This document shows positions 21,314 to 39,880 of a stretch of 64,000 bases of DNA, piece after piece. Positions within the stretch are counted from its first letter, which is position 1. Every line of letters begins with the position of its first letter. The notes under the pieces are model-generated. The model saw only the letters and a program-made list of their open reading frames with translations, made no database searches and was not told where the DNA came from. The position numbers were made by a program, and so were the translations under genes. Origin of the DNA: Azolla pinnata (lineage: Eukaryota > Streptophyta > Polypodiopsida > Salviniales > Salviniaceae); the NCBI GenBank assembly GCA_037176905.1, contig JBBBWG010024445.1, forward strand, positions 9,420-73,419, read 5' to 3'.

Positions 21314-24094
21314 ATGAGAGCTCTATGGGTCTGCTTTGCCGTGGCAATTCTTTCCCTTCCAGTTGCTGTCTTGGTCAATCTCACTGTCCCGGATCCTTAC
21401 ATGGTATGCCCATCCTCCCTTGAATTTCTCGAACTATTTCACGTGTGGAAGGCTTTTTTTTTTTTTCCAGGAGAAATGCATCTTCGTTACACGATCCCTT
21501 TTCTGCCCGCTCTCCAATTACTGATCGAAGTTTTGTGCTTTCTCCAATTTTGGTTGAATTTTTCCATAAGAAAAATCGCATCGGTTTTCGATGGTTCGGC
21601 TGTCTATTTCTCGAATAAATTCCGAGGTTTTTGAGCTAGTGATCTGGGCAAAAACTATATATTGCGACATATGGTTCTTTCTGCTTGTATCAAACCTTGT
21701 GGAAAACCAAAACCGAGTCATACCTCAACAGTGTATTCATAACAAATTATCTGCCATGAGTATTTTTGCATTGAGAAGTTGAACTTTATCACATCTAAAG
21801 CATGTAGGATCACACAGTAAATCAAGCGTTGGCTATTCAGCTTAATTTAACATAAAATTTGGATTTTTTCTTCCTCATTAGCTCTCAAAGATTACTGTTT
21901 CATGTGGTCAGTTGCTTCAACTCGGGTGAAGCATATGTAAATCATTTTGTGAAAATGTTTGCAGTTTCCATTGCTAATATAAGATTTTGAACATTTTGTA
22001 GGATGAGATCTTTCACATACCACAGGCCCAGGAATATTGCAAAGGAAACTTTGCAAGTTGGGATCCTATGATTACGACACCTCCTGGTCTGTAAGTATCT
22101 CATGATTTCAGAGATATTTGAGGTGTGAGATGTTATCTTTCATTTATATCACTGTGAAAACGGACACTGAATTCCTGTGTCGATGATTATGAAGGTATTT
22201 GGTGTCATTTCTTCCCACATCAGTGTTCTATTATGTACGCAATTTCACAGGGGGTGTTCCCTCCCCATCAGAACGATGCTCTCCTTTGGTCCTCCGATCT
22301 ACCAACCTTTTTCTTGCCATTGGATGCGCAGCTCTCTTTTGGAAAATCTGTTCACATCTAGAACCAGAGAATAGTGACAAGGTTACCTTTCTGAAAGCGT
22401 TTGCATTGGCATGCTATCCATTACACTGGTTCTTTACCTTTCTTTACTATACTGATGTTGGATCAACGACTGCTGTCTTCGCTATGTATCTAGCTTCCCT
22501 GAAGAGATCATATTGGAAAAGTGCAATGGTGAGTGTTCGCACATACATATGTACATGCACGCATACTTATAACTATATCTATCTATCTATCTATCCATCA
22601 TTTTGTCTATATCTAGATAGATAGTTAGATTTTCTTTGAGACCTTGAACTCTGGTTATGTTTAAGCTTTTCAGTACTTTGGTGCAGTTTGGGTTTGTGGC
22701 AATCTTGTTCAGGCAAACAAATGTTATCTGGGTCTTCTTCGTGACTTGTGTAGGAGTAATTGATTTTCTACACAAGAAACAGAGCAATCCATCGAGTTCA
22801 GGAGGGAATGCTTCTGATGCTCTGGACCCAAAGTCTCAGATAAAAAACCGAAAACGTTTACTTGGTCTCTCTGCTCCTACAGAAGGCGACATGTGTAGCT
22901 CTGAGGGTATGCTAGGGATGTGATTTTATGTTTAGATTGAGGATGTCGTTGTATATGCTTTCAGGATTTTTATGAATCAGGATGACTTTTTATTCATTCT
23001 GGTACAGAGAGATTGGTAATCGTGTGAGTGGCATGATTACAGAATCCTTTTGTCTAGGCAGAAGACTATAATGGATGGATCTACCATTAATCTTTTGTCA
23101 AATTTGTTTGCTTAAAAATTTTGTGAATTTGTTCTACAGATTTCATAAACGAGATCCTAATTCTAACACAAGAAGCTTGGCAAAGCCGTCTTATATTGAT
23201 CAAAACATTCTTCCCATTGATGCTACCAATCATAACCTTCATTGTTTTTGTCCGATACAATGGTGGGATTGTGCTTGGTAAGCTAACTCAAAAATCTGAC
23301 GCTTTTTCTGCTTAACCATTTGATCTTTGCAAGATATGTTCTTTTAGATTACAATTGAAATTCTTTGATGCTAGAGGAAATTAAATGCTAAGCTTTATTT
23401 GCCATTCGACATAGCTCTGAAACAATGCAACATGATATCATTATTTGTCTGTAGGTGCAAAGGAAGCACATAAAGTTTCCCCTCATTTTGCCCAAGTTTT
23501 ATATTTTGGTGCAGCTGCAATGTTTGCAATGTTACCAATCCACTTGGATTTTGTTCTTATTCGAGAAAATGTTCAACTACTATCAAGGGCAATGCAAACA
23601 GGGTCAATCAACTTTCTTGCATCTATTGTTATTGGATCTCTTGCATGTGTACATTTTTTCAGGTATTTTTCTTCTATTTTCACCCATGATAATATTCACA
23701 GTTTTCTATTCCTTTCACATTTTACTATATTCCTTTGAAAATATTCCATGTAAAATAAAAATAATTTCGGGGTCTACCTATATATAATGAGCAAAGAGAG
23801 ATGAGGAAACATAGCTGTATTGTATTAAATTTATGTCAGTTATTCGCATTATTTCTTCCTCTCTTTTTGGAATTCAGCTACAGAACATGATTTTAGATAA
23901 CCATCTGAGATTTATTTGTAAGAAGCATACATTCTGTCTGAAAAACTAATTTTCTCCACTTTAGGACAATGATCCTTACAGTTGGTATCAATTTTGGTGA
24001 CAATCAGATACCATGTTGTATTAAATACTGACAAGCTAGAGACGATAACCTAAAATGTGCGTCTATTTTATGAAATTGTATAGAACAAGGACTG

Positions 24095-24148
<54 letters not shown>

Positions 24149-25519
24149 ATGTGTATATATACGAGATAGATAGATAGATAGATAGATAGATATAGGCATA
24201 GATATATAAAGAGAGATAATTTGTTTTTACCGTGCTGAGGAGACCAAATTTGACCTATGGTGAAAATTATACAATAGTGCCACCTCAATACGTAAAGAGA
24301 AACTGAAATATATATTGCACTCGTATATTTCAATAGTGCATATAATGCAATAATGCTACCTCAATGTGTAACATGTGTGATTGAAGTCTGAAGAAGTGTA
24401 AGACCTTTCCGAGAACTAAGGTTCATGAGGATGGTAAGATGCATTTTGACATTTTTACTCAATATTGGGCCAACACTCTATTTGATAATCAAGTTTTGAC
24501 AAGTTAGCATCTTCACATTTTATTCTTAAGGCATTTGCTTATCTTTTCTCGATAATCACATATTGCATAGCGTCACCTAGCGTCACCTAAGAGCACATAG
24601 ATCTTCTACCACTCATCTTTTAGATCATTTCTTAATGTCAACAACCAAACTAGATGGGGGAGAGAGAGAGAGAGAGAGAGAGAGATTGAAAATGTGGGAC
24701 ATCACTCTTGCAGCTTGGCTCATCCATATTTACTTGCGGATAACCGGCATTATACGTTCTACATTTGGAGAAAAGTAATAAATGCACATTCAAGCATGAA
24801 ATATATATTGGTTATTCCTTACATCTATGCGTGGTGCTCTATCTTCAATACTGTTGGTAAGCTCACATCCCTTCGTTTTTTGAATTTTTATAAAGCCAGT
24901 AAACAAAATTGCTGGTGGAATGCATACATACACCAAGTAGTCATATTGAATATTTTGTTGGATTGAAAGATAACAACTACCTAAATCTGGTGGAACCTAT
25001 AGGTTAAAGATATGAGACTAACATTTTAAATTCTCCAGTGTTTAAGCTTCTCTTTTTCTCTAGGCCTTAACTGAAATTCATTTTTTCATGTTAAGAATCG
25101 GGCCAAAGTTCAAAGAACAGTATTAGGTACAAAATGCATAGCCCCTTGTCTTCTATTCAGAGCTATTTGTAGTTCTTCCCATAAATCTGCGTAATCTTGA
25201 TTCATTTTGCATTTATTGAATTAACTATACCTTTATTGATGTTATATGCTATTGAATAGGAAGGAAGCAGACGAAGATTTGGTTATGCATATTTTTTGTA
25301 GCTGTAGTGGCAGTTTTGGTACCTGCGCCATTAATAGAATTCCGATACTACACTATCCCTCTCTACTTTGTTGGATTGCACGCACCTGTAAAGCATGCCT
25401 CATCTTGGATTCTTATCATTCTGCTGTACAGTGTGATTAATTTGGCAACTATGTACGTGTTCTTGTATAGACCTTTTTCCAATCCCAATGAACCTGGGAT
25501 TCAGAGGTTTATATGGTGA
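21314..25519 (+). CDS. ALG10: ALG10 alpha-1,2-glucosyltransferase (dolichol-linked N-glycan precursor)
   Basis: Eight exons: 21314-21403, 22002-22090, 22195-22528, 22687-22906, 23140-23277, 23455-23662, 24714-24856, 25260-25519; all GT-AG and in phase, 493 residues. The enzyme sits in the ER membrane and adds the third, last glucose from dolichyl-phosphate glucose to the lipid-linked oligosaccharide before transfer to protein. Signs of identity are an N-terminal hydrophobic segment, then [13 protein letters not shown] and [11 protein letters not shown] near 31-60, the [10 protein letters not shown] block, [11 protein letters not shown] joined across intron 6, and the C-terminal EFRYYTIP and QRFIW end. 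Many hydrophobic segments fit a multi-pass protein. Introns are about 90-1050 bp; intron 6 contains GT and GATA microsatellites. A small candidate exon near 23966 was rejected because it breaks the phase. No defects are seen. Confidence 0.95.
24098..24192 (+). repeat. (GT)n and (GATA)n microsatellites in ALG10 intron 6
   Basis: A run of about 20 GT repeats (24098-24138) is followed by an AT-rich link and about seven GATA-type repeats (24163-24192). A shorter AG run lies at 24661-24685, about 30 bp before the next acceptor. These are ordinary simple repeats. Confidence 0.9.
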
Positions 25520-27069
25520 AAAGAAATGAAATCTGTGTTTGTCAAGTCACATAAACATTTTATGGTCCTCTCACTAAAGCAACAGAAGAATACCACACTT
25601 TATGGTTAGAACCTACTCCAATCGTGATGTATTGCTCGCCTATATGATGTCAAGATACGAGAAAGTATTGGAGCAAAAACACAGAGTATTGTCATCCATG
25701 TGTAATGGTGATCAAAATTGAAAACCATTTTGCTAGTGCTGCTTTTGCGGGTAGAAAGGTACTGAACAAATATTGCAAAATTGTAAATATTCCTCACCAA
25801 ATAGGTGGAATTTACTCCAAAAGTTGATCTTTCATCAAAAGAGAGAAAGGTATACTAGTGTTTTTGAGGGTGCCTGAAAAGCACATAATGAGAGATTATA
25901 TCCTAACAATTTTCTCTCGAGATTACATCCTGGCACTTTTCTCTCTTCATTGAGATCAGTGAAGTTACCTGTGTTTTCTCAGCTCATAAACTTAACATGT
26001 TGAGGCCCTCCGAGTGAGGTAAACACCTTTGACTATGTATGTGATACAGCAAACAATGGCAAGATTGATTGGCATGTACATCACTAACAAACTGTTAATT
26101 CTTTATCTATTTGTTTGCTCAGTCAAATTGAGATTTATCTGGCATAGCCCTTGAATTTGGAGTTTGGAATTGTGAATTGAGAGCTTTGGTTGTCCAACAT
26201 CCTGCAAAGTCTCCTTGATTTTCAAGCAAGAACAATCGTAAGCATTCATATGCTCTCACCATGCCTATTCAACTCTTAAAGAGGTAGCATTGTTATCTTT
26301 CAATCTAACAAAATATTCACAATGATAGATTCTCCCACCTCTAGGTATACAGACATCTATCTACTTCAATCCGACTATGCAGTGTGATAAGCACATGTTC
26401 ATAGAACGGGTCTTATGGATATGCAAAAAGGGACACCTATGCCATCTTAATATCTACAGGTGTGATTGGACTGATCAATTAGGTTCTGGTAGAATTGAGA
26501 TAGTGCATCCCAGCTCTCAAAGCTAATGGATACATTTGCGAAGAAACCATCTCATCTAAAGTTAAAAAAAATGCAACAACGTTGATTTGGTTCTTGCCAC
26601 ACTGGAATGACTCATTTCTGTGCAATGCTTACAAATTTGAAGTTATTTTCTTCAATTGGAACACGTCTTCAATTTCATATTGGGTGCATTTTTATCATAC
26701 ACCGAATACATCCAGCAGATATCAATTAAGTGGAAACAACACAAATCTGCTTTGGTGTAGAATACTTTGATGCCATTACAGGATTATTGAATTTTCACTC
26801 GACCCAGCTATTCAACCAGATTAGCCAGAGTCATCATAATCATTGGGTCAACGAACTTCAGAACAAACTTATCCACAAAATCTTATAAGGATGATAAGAG
26901 GTTAATGATTCTCGTTGATGTGCGCAAGCAGCGGGTCTAGCCATAAAAGAGATTGGTAAGGAAAGTTAAACTCAATCTGAGTGTTGAGAATAGCTCAAAT
27001 ACATGCATAGAGAATCTCAAAACTAACTTGAGTTTGCTTTCTACCACATTGTACATAACTAGATGTTGG
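25520..27069. other. Intergenic: convergent 3' ends of ALG10 and KDO8P synthase
   Basis: About 1.5 kb of AT-rich sequence holding the 3' UTRs of two converging genes. I see no protein-coding content, structured RNA or strong repeat. Short frames such as 26582-26770 are unsupported. Confidence 0.5.
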
Positions 27070-30246
<3,177 letters not shown>

Positions 30247-31580
30247 GGGAGCTGAAGCTTGGAGATGGGTCGGAGCTGAGCTTGGAGATGGGTCCTGTGG
30301 TGCCCTGTTCTGACTCCCCTCTGTTCTTGCTCTACCAGAAAACTAAGTGTACTTTTGGGTCAAAAAAAGCAGATGAGGTTTTGTTTTCTTTTCCAAATAA
30401 GAGCTGCAAACAGGCCATCTGTAAAATGCAAGTATTCATTCAAGTGTCAACAAGTCACCTGGTTAGGGTTTAGGGTTTTAGGGTTAGGGTTTGGGGTTTT
30501 TTGTTATATGCTACTTGGTTAAGGGGCCTAGTTTGGCATTGTGAATTTGCAGATTTCTGAATCCCAAGCATTTTGATGTCACTTTTGTTCTTGCTTTTTG
30601 GTATCCTCTCCACAAATGATTTGTTGGTTCAAAAGAAGAAACTGAACTCAGATTTGGATCGTGGGTATGTGTCATCTACCCGTTTTTTTTTTCACATTCG
30701 GAAGTTTGTACATAATCATCAGTTAGAAAACCAGCGCAAATGGAATTCTAAAAATAAGACTGTTTAGAATCGAGAAGTTGCGTACATAATCATCATCAAA
30801 ACAGATTTGTTTCAGATTAGGACTCAAAAGTCAGTCAGTAAACCATCACTATCAAGACCCTTGAAGAGGCCAACTTTGCAACAGAAAAAAATAGAAAAAG
30901 AAGAAATGCATTGATCAAACTTAGTACAAATGCATAATGTTGGGCATATTCAGCAAACAAGGAGCTACGGTAGAATCGATATACTTATACAATGAGCATG
31001 ATCTGAAGATAGTCGCCTCATGCTCAATACAAAAAGCTTTGCCAATCTTTACAAGCACCAAGATGATGATCGTAAATCCGATTTTTATTTTAATCTGCCA
31101 AAGTAACTTGCATAGAGCTTCATATTTCATTACCTTCAATCAAATTTGCTCCAGAATCGTCTGCAAGCCAGGTCAAATATCCAGCAGTTAATATTTTCCT
31201 TGTAATGAACATGTTTCCAATCTCATAGTCATAAACCACTTGAAATGCACCGCTTTCCAATCATCACCTTCTCAGAATGATTTTATTCCAAAGGGTATAG
31301 ATACAAAAGACAGTTTCTAGAAGCTTGTCTGCTATTGTTTGAAAGATTCACCAGCATTGGGGTAGCTGTCAATCGCATCACCATCATTCCCTGATCTATT
31401 GCGAAGTAGAGTTTATTTTCCAGAGCTCACACATTAAGATGGTATCTTCAAGGATGTAGAAAAATTCAAAGTATCCTTACTTGGCAATCAGTGTAGCTTC
31501 CGCACCACACGAAGCTTATCAACATCATGGATACATCTGTTTTTTCTTAAGCTTTTTTTGGGGGGGTGGGGGCCAAGATT
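30247..31580. other. Intergenic between KDO8P synthase promoter and CDPK 3' end
   Basis: Holds the presumed promoter and leader of KDSA on the left, including a telomere-like repeat, and the 3' UTR of the CDPK gene on the right. A run of G (31558-31570) lies just beyond the CDPK stop codon. No coding region is supported. Confidence 0.5.
30461..30500. repeat. Telomere-type TTTAGGG repeats upstream of KDSA
   Basis: About five imperfect copies of the plant telomere motif (GGTTTAGGG, GTTTTAGGG, GGTTAGGG, GTTTGGGG) lie about 220-250 bp upstream of the KDSA ATG. Read from that gene they form the AAACCCTAA telo-box found near transcription starts of many plant growth genes. It may be a promoter element or a small interstitial telomeric insertion. 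Confidence 0.6.
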
Positions 31581-34825
<3,245 letters not shown>

Positions 34826-36180
34826 GAATATCCTTCAATGATGTCCTTGCGCCTTCAGTGCAAGGTAAACAATCCTATAAATATAACACGATGTGAATAA
34901 AATATGTTCTATACCTAAAACATTCCGATTCCTCCAAGTTATTTGAGAAGCTACTCATAGGTTAATATATTGTGGATTCAAGAGAATTGATGTTGAAACA
35001 AATAAGCAGTGCTTCATAGCCCGTGACTTTAGTGAGGACAACAAGGATAACATGTAGAGACAAAACAAAGATTTGTAGATCTTGTTTGGCCCTCCTGTTC
35101 TTGAGCAAAAAAATTTGATGAATTCCAGATGAATCTGACACAAAATAATGGGATCGAAAACCAATGCAAATACTTAAGAAATCTAAATAGAACCTACTTT
35201 TGGCATAGAATGAGATGATGATTGTACGAATGACTTAAAGAAATCCGAATCTATTTTTATGCTAACATCAACAGAGGTTCCAAACCATGGTAAAGAGCGA
35301 TGAGATCCAACACAAGTTTACATGCAGCCATACATTTCCAGTGAACACATATCAAAGAGGGTTCATATCGAACTAAAATCCAATGGTAATGCACATAATA
35401 GCATAAAGAGAAACAAGGCGAAGAGATAAAACATCCGGACGAAAAGTAAACATCAGTGCACAGGAAACATTGTAAAAAGGAATGGAACCCAAAATAGAAA
35501 CGAAATATGCATTAAAGGAACAAATGGATTCAAGGGCAAAAAGCTATTGAGTCCAATATGCGATTCCTAAACGAGCTTATTGTTCACAATCCGCATGACT
35601 AGATCTTGAGGTCTTTGAAATCAGAGAAATACAAACTCTTCCTTCCTTGATACACAAAAGTATCAGAACCGAATAAAACGAAAAAGAAAAAACATTTCTT
35701 CCCTTGAAATTCGAAGATAGAGCAGTAGAAAAAAAGAAAAAGAAGAGAATAACGCCAAAAAGCTAGAGACTTACTCCAATGTACTGAAGAATGAAGGCAA
35801 AAAAATAGAGCCCTGACCGATGATGGATGACCTTCTGCAATCCTGAGAAAGAGATAAAGGGGTAGGAGATGATCTTGGCCGAGCACCCACCCACCCAAAA
35901 GATTTTGCTTGATTTGTATTTCTGCAACTGACTCTATTCCAATCCTTTCCGCCTCTGATAAGAATGGCTGATACTGTGGGCAGCCTGCACTCCTATATTG
36001 CAAAAGGAGGAATCTCCTGCTATCACCGCTGAACCCAACAAATTTACAAGTACTTTCCTGTGCTTGGGAGAGAGAGACTACGGCTAACAAACATGTATGA
36101 TAGATATATCCACAGCTATTTTCTTCCCCCCGCCCCCAAAGTTCCTTCTAGAGAGGCATGGAGAAGGATCTGTTTCAATG
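34826..36180 (-). promoter_or_regulatory. CDPK 5' leader and promoter region
   Basis: On the minus strand an acceptor-like TATTTATAG lies about 50 bp before the CDPK ATG, so the leader probably has an intron and a first exon somewhere near 35800-36100. The exact donor and transcription start cannot be placed by eye. Open frames here (for example 35599-36090) have no recognisable content. Confidence 0.4.
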
Positions 36181-36355
36181 TTGCAAACCCTGAAGTCTGA
36201 CTCTGGGATTTAATGGTGGAGACTGAGCCAAACAGAGAAGAGAGAGCAGTCTACGCAGACCAGAGAGGAGAGAGAGAGGAGACGGAGAAGATGGTGGAAA
36301 TTTTCCTTGCCTCTGTTTCAACGTGGTGTGCCTGTGTATGTATGTATGAATGGGT

Positions 36356-36710
36356 GATGCATGCCATGCATCCCATGCATCCCTTGCATCCCATGCATCC
36401 CATGCATCCCATGCATCCCATGCATCCCATGCATCCCATGCATCCCATGCATCCCATGCATNNNNNNNNNNNNNNNNNNNNNNNNNNNNNNNNNNNNNNN
36501 NNNNNNNNNNNNNNNNNNNNNNNNNNNNNNNNNNNNNNNNNNNNNNNNNNNNNNNNNNNNNTGCATCCCATGCATCCCATGCATCCCATGCATCCCATGC
36601 ATCCCATGCATCCCATGCATCCCATGCATCCCATGCATCCCATGCATCCCATGCATCCCATGCATCCCATGCATCCCATGCATCCCATGCATCCCATGCA
36701 TGCCATGCAT
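36356..36710. repeat. 9-bp satellite (CATGCATCC)n
   Basis: An almost perfect array of the nonamer CATGCATCC, about 11 copies before and 16 after a 100-N gap. One early copy carries CCTTG instead of CCATG. Each unit contains CATGCA, the RY/Sph element bound by plant B3-domain seed regulators. The frames of the type Met-His-Pro come from the repeat. The true copy number is unknown because of the gap. Confidence 0.95.
36462..36561. other. Assembly gap (100 N)
   Basis: Exactly 100 unknown bases within the 9-bp satellite, almost surely a placeholder for an unresolved length of the same repeat. Confidence 0.98.
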
Positions 36711-37770
36711 CCATGTGGGGGTGTATCTATGCATGTGAGTGTGTTCATATATGTATGTATATGCATGCATGATACGCATATGCATCTGCTTGTGTATGTG
36801 TATGTGGGTGTGTATGTGCATGCGCATGTGCATGTGTGTATGTGCATGTGCATGCGGATGTGTGCATGTGCATGTGCATGTGCATGTGCATGTGCATGTG
36901 CATGTGCATGTGTGTGTATGTGTGCATGTCTATGTCGGTGTATCGGTTTGTGTATGTGTGTGTGTATCTGTGGGTATGTGTGTGTGTATCTGTGGGTATG
37001 TGTGTGCGCATGTGTGTGTGTGTGTGCGTGCGTGTGTGTGTATGCGTATGCGTATGTGTATATGTGTACGCACGTATATATGTGTATGCGTATACGTATG
37101 TGTGTAGCATGCGTGCGTACGTATGTATGTGTATGTGTATGTGCATGTGCATGCGTATGAGTATATGTATGCGTTCGTACGTATGTATGTGTATGCGTGC
37201 GTATGTCTGAATGTGTGCGTAAGTACGTATGTGCATGTGCATGTGTGCATGTGCGTGTATGCATGTGCATGATGCGTATGCGCATCTGTCTATGTACGTG
37301 TATGTCTATGCCTATGTGTATGCGTATGCCTGTACTTATGTGTATGTGTATGCGTATGTGTGTATGTATGTGTATGTGCAGTGTATGCGTATGCATATGT
37401 GTAGTGTACGTGTATGCGTATGTTTATGTGTGTGTGTCTATGTATTTGTATTCGTATGTGTATTCGTATTTGTGTTTTTATGTGTATTTGTATGTGTATT
37501 TGTATGTGTATGTGCATGTCTGCGTGCATGTGTGTGCGTGTTATGTGTGCATGTGGATGTCTCTATAGCATGCAAGTGCATTCATGTATGTACATGTATG
37601 CATATGCATGGCGTGTGTATGAATCTATATGTACAAGGATATGCATGTCTGTGCATGTATGAGGATGTATCGATGCAATGTAAGTATGCTCATGTATGTA
37701 TATGCATGTACATGTACATGTATATGTATATGTATATGCATATGCATATGCATGTATATGCATTGTGTGT
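36711..37770. repeat. About 1 kb of alternating purine-pyrimidine sequence (TG/TA/CG)
   Basis: The tract follows the 9-bp satellite and consists almost wholly of alternating pyrimidine and purine steps, such as TGTATGTG, GCATGTGC and TATATGCATATGC. It is a degenerate TG-rich simple repeat. Such sequence can adopt left-handed Z-DNA under torsion. The Cys-Val-Met or His-Thr-rich frames across it are by-products. No gene is present. Confidence 0.9.
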
Positions 37771-38224
37771 TGTGGCAACCAAAGCCAGTTAAATTACCGG
37801 TTAGTCCTACATAAAATGGAGTTGATCTACGATTGAACGAAGCGATTAAGGCCAACCTACGTCAGCACCGGCACGTTAATTAATGCAGAGAGCCATGGAG
37901 GATAAGCATTCGATCACTGAATCGACGTGAAAACCCAATCTTGCCGATCGATCGAGGCTTCACATCAAGTGCCAGATCGTCCTTTTGAGACGGCGAGAAC
38001 GAATCTTTCCAGACTCCGTCGACGAACGCATCGACACGGTTTTCCTGTTCTTCTTGGTTGCTTTCAAAAGGGATGGTTATTGCCGAAAACGCGTCTTCCG
38101 GTTGTCTCTTCTCGGCGTTATTCGAATCGAGCATTCTCTTTTTGTCCTTCTATTCCCTCCTGAAGCAATCGAACAATTCGTTCCTCGACAACTGGCTTTC
38201 AGCTTCTGTCACAAGAGCCCAAGT

Positions 38225-38256
<32 letters not shown>

Positions 38257-39880
38257 CTTTAATAATCCATTCTTGTTCTCATGCCTCTCGCCCTTCTGAA
38301 TCGGCTTTATATCACCGTTAACATCGTCTTTCGAAGATATGCCCCCTTCTCAATCGCGATTCGCAACTGTGCTAGCTTCAAAACAGACCCCGCTTTGAGT
38401 CGCTGTATAAATAAATCGCCACATGCATCGTCAACTGTCTCTGGAGCGAACCCTGCTGAGATTTTTTCAAGCCCAAGAAGAGACGTTCAGACCCATCGAA
38501 TTTGTGAACTATAAAACGCATCGGCGGAAGTCAATCAATCATGTGTCTGCTGCTGCCCCTCTTTTCGACTGTCACAGATCAGATCGTCAGAGAATGATAA
38601 AAGCCTTTGCAAAGTCAAACCGATGATAGAGTACAGAAGATTGTTGCCTATTCCAAGGTATATATATATATATATGATCAGTTTGGCATGAACTATGAGA
38701 TATCCATCCAAGTTTTTATGTCGGTCAACACGCTATTTGCACTGGTCAGAATGCATCAGAACTTTCAGCCTGCTCATATCCTCTATAATTGTTTCCAATT
38801 GTGACCATTATCGATAATAATCAGGGTGTTTGGGGACACTTCTTATGATGTTTTGACAGCAAGAAATATAACCCCAAGACTGTTCCTGAAGCTATTTTTA
38901 CTTCCAAAAGTAATGATGCAATTCGCGACGTCAGTAAATGATTGAGATCTAAATTAGTTAGCAATCAAATTGACTGCGAATCAGAGTTATGTGAAAAAGC
39001 AACAACTAACCTCAATAGTACATTCTATTACCGGTTGGTATGAACGGTTTTGCCTGATACCTTCTACACTTTTCAAATCACATCTCCCAAGCTTCAATAC
39101 TTCATGGAACATAATTTCTTTTGCCAAAAACTTCTTTGTTGTCAACTTTGTCCACGTCTTCGTTTAGAGCGCCAAATTTGAAGCTTGAATTTTAACTCTC
39201 TTTAGAGTTATCTGTTAACATTTTCCAAACTCTGATTAGAAATGGGCCCAGATACTGCATAAAAAACTACACTAATGACTTAAAAGCACCTATCCTGATT
39301 CCAAAAGCAGCAGATAATATGACACCAGTCGGTATAGAAGCCCCAAATTTTGGAACGTAATTGAATATTGGAAAAAATGGACGTGTACATACATTTATGT
39401 TCCTCACTGCATACAAATGAGCTACTTAACAGTATGAGATAGATATATTGTCTGATGATGATTGTCCTCTATACACACTGCACCCAAGCTTCACCTCATA
39501 GAAGCTACTGATGGTTCCCGTGCCATATATGTAGATTGTTATGCAACCAAATTATTCTGAGATTTTCAGAAATATCTTTGTTTTCTACAAAGAAGCTGCC
39601 AATCTGATCAGTTAAATGTTCATAATGCTTTATCCTCTGTCCTGTCTTCTACTACATCTCACATGAGACCATGTCAATGAGAAAGAGAGATCTTAAGAAC
39701 TAGGTGTTGTAATCCATGCTCTTCATAGTGTATGAGTATCCATCTCTGCATCTACAATAAACCCCCTTCAGGAAAAACATAAAATGTAGTGGAATATTAG
39801 AGATACAAATATGAACATAAAATCTGTTGCCACCTCTTAGGGATCCCTCTTAAGAAAAAGAAGACACGATTTTGACTTTA
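37771..39880. other. Intergenic: beyond the simple-repeat block to CDKG 3' end
   Basis: About 2.1 kb. It contains a (CA)n run at 38228-38254 and a short TA run near 38659-38676. Open frames at 37880-38134 (-) and 37927-38626 (+) show no family resemblance and no splice partners that I could find. The last 500 bases should hold the 3' UTR of the CDKG-like gene. Confidence 0.45.

Noticed and set aside
20111-21423. Long His-, Ile/Thr- and Ser/Pro-rich open frames on both strands
   Set aside because: All three frames are open because the DNA is CAT/CAC repeat; there is no codon structure or domain, and the tract carries an exact repeat duplication.
23960-24010. Possible extra ALG10 exon after exon 6
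   Set aside because: It has an acceptor-like TTTAG, but including it breaks the phase into the ADNRHY exon; joining 23662 directly to 24714 gives a family-like sequence.
30461-30500. Chromosome end or telomere
   Set aside because: Only about five imperfect copies, with normal genes on both sides.
36356-36710. CRISPR-like array
   Set aside because: The 9-bp units have no spacers; this is a plant satellite, and the genome is eukaryotic.
36175-37855. Overlapping frames rich in Met-His-Pro, Cys-Val and His-Thr
   Set aside because: They arise from the 9-bp satellite and alternating purine-pyrimidine DNA, are open on both strands, and cross an assembly gap.
37880-38626. Small genes between the simple-repeat block and CDKG
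   Set aside because: Overlapping frames on both strands with no family resemblance, no splice partners and no consistent codon bias.
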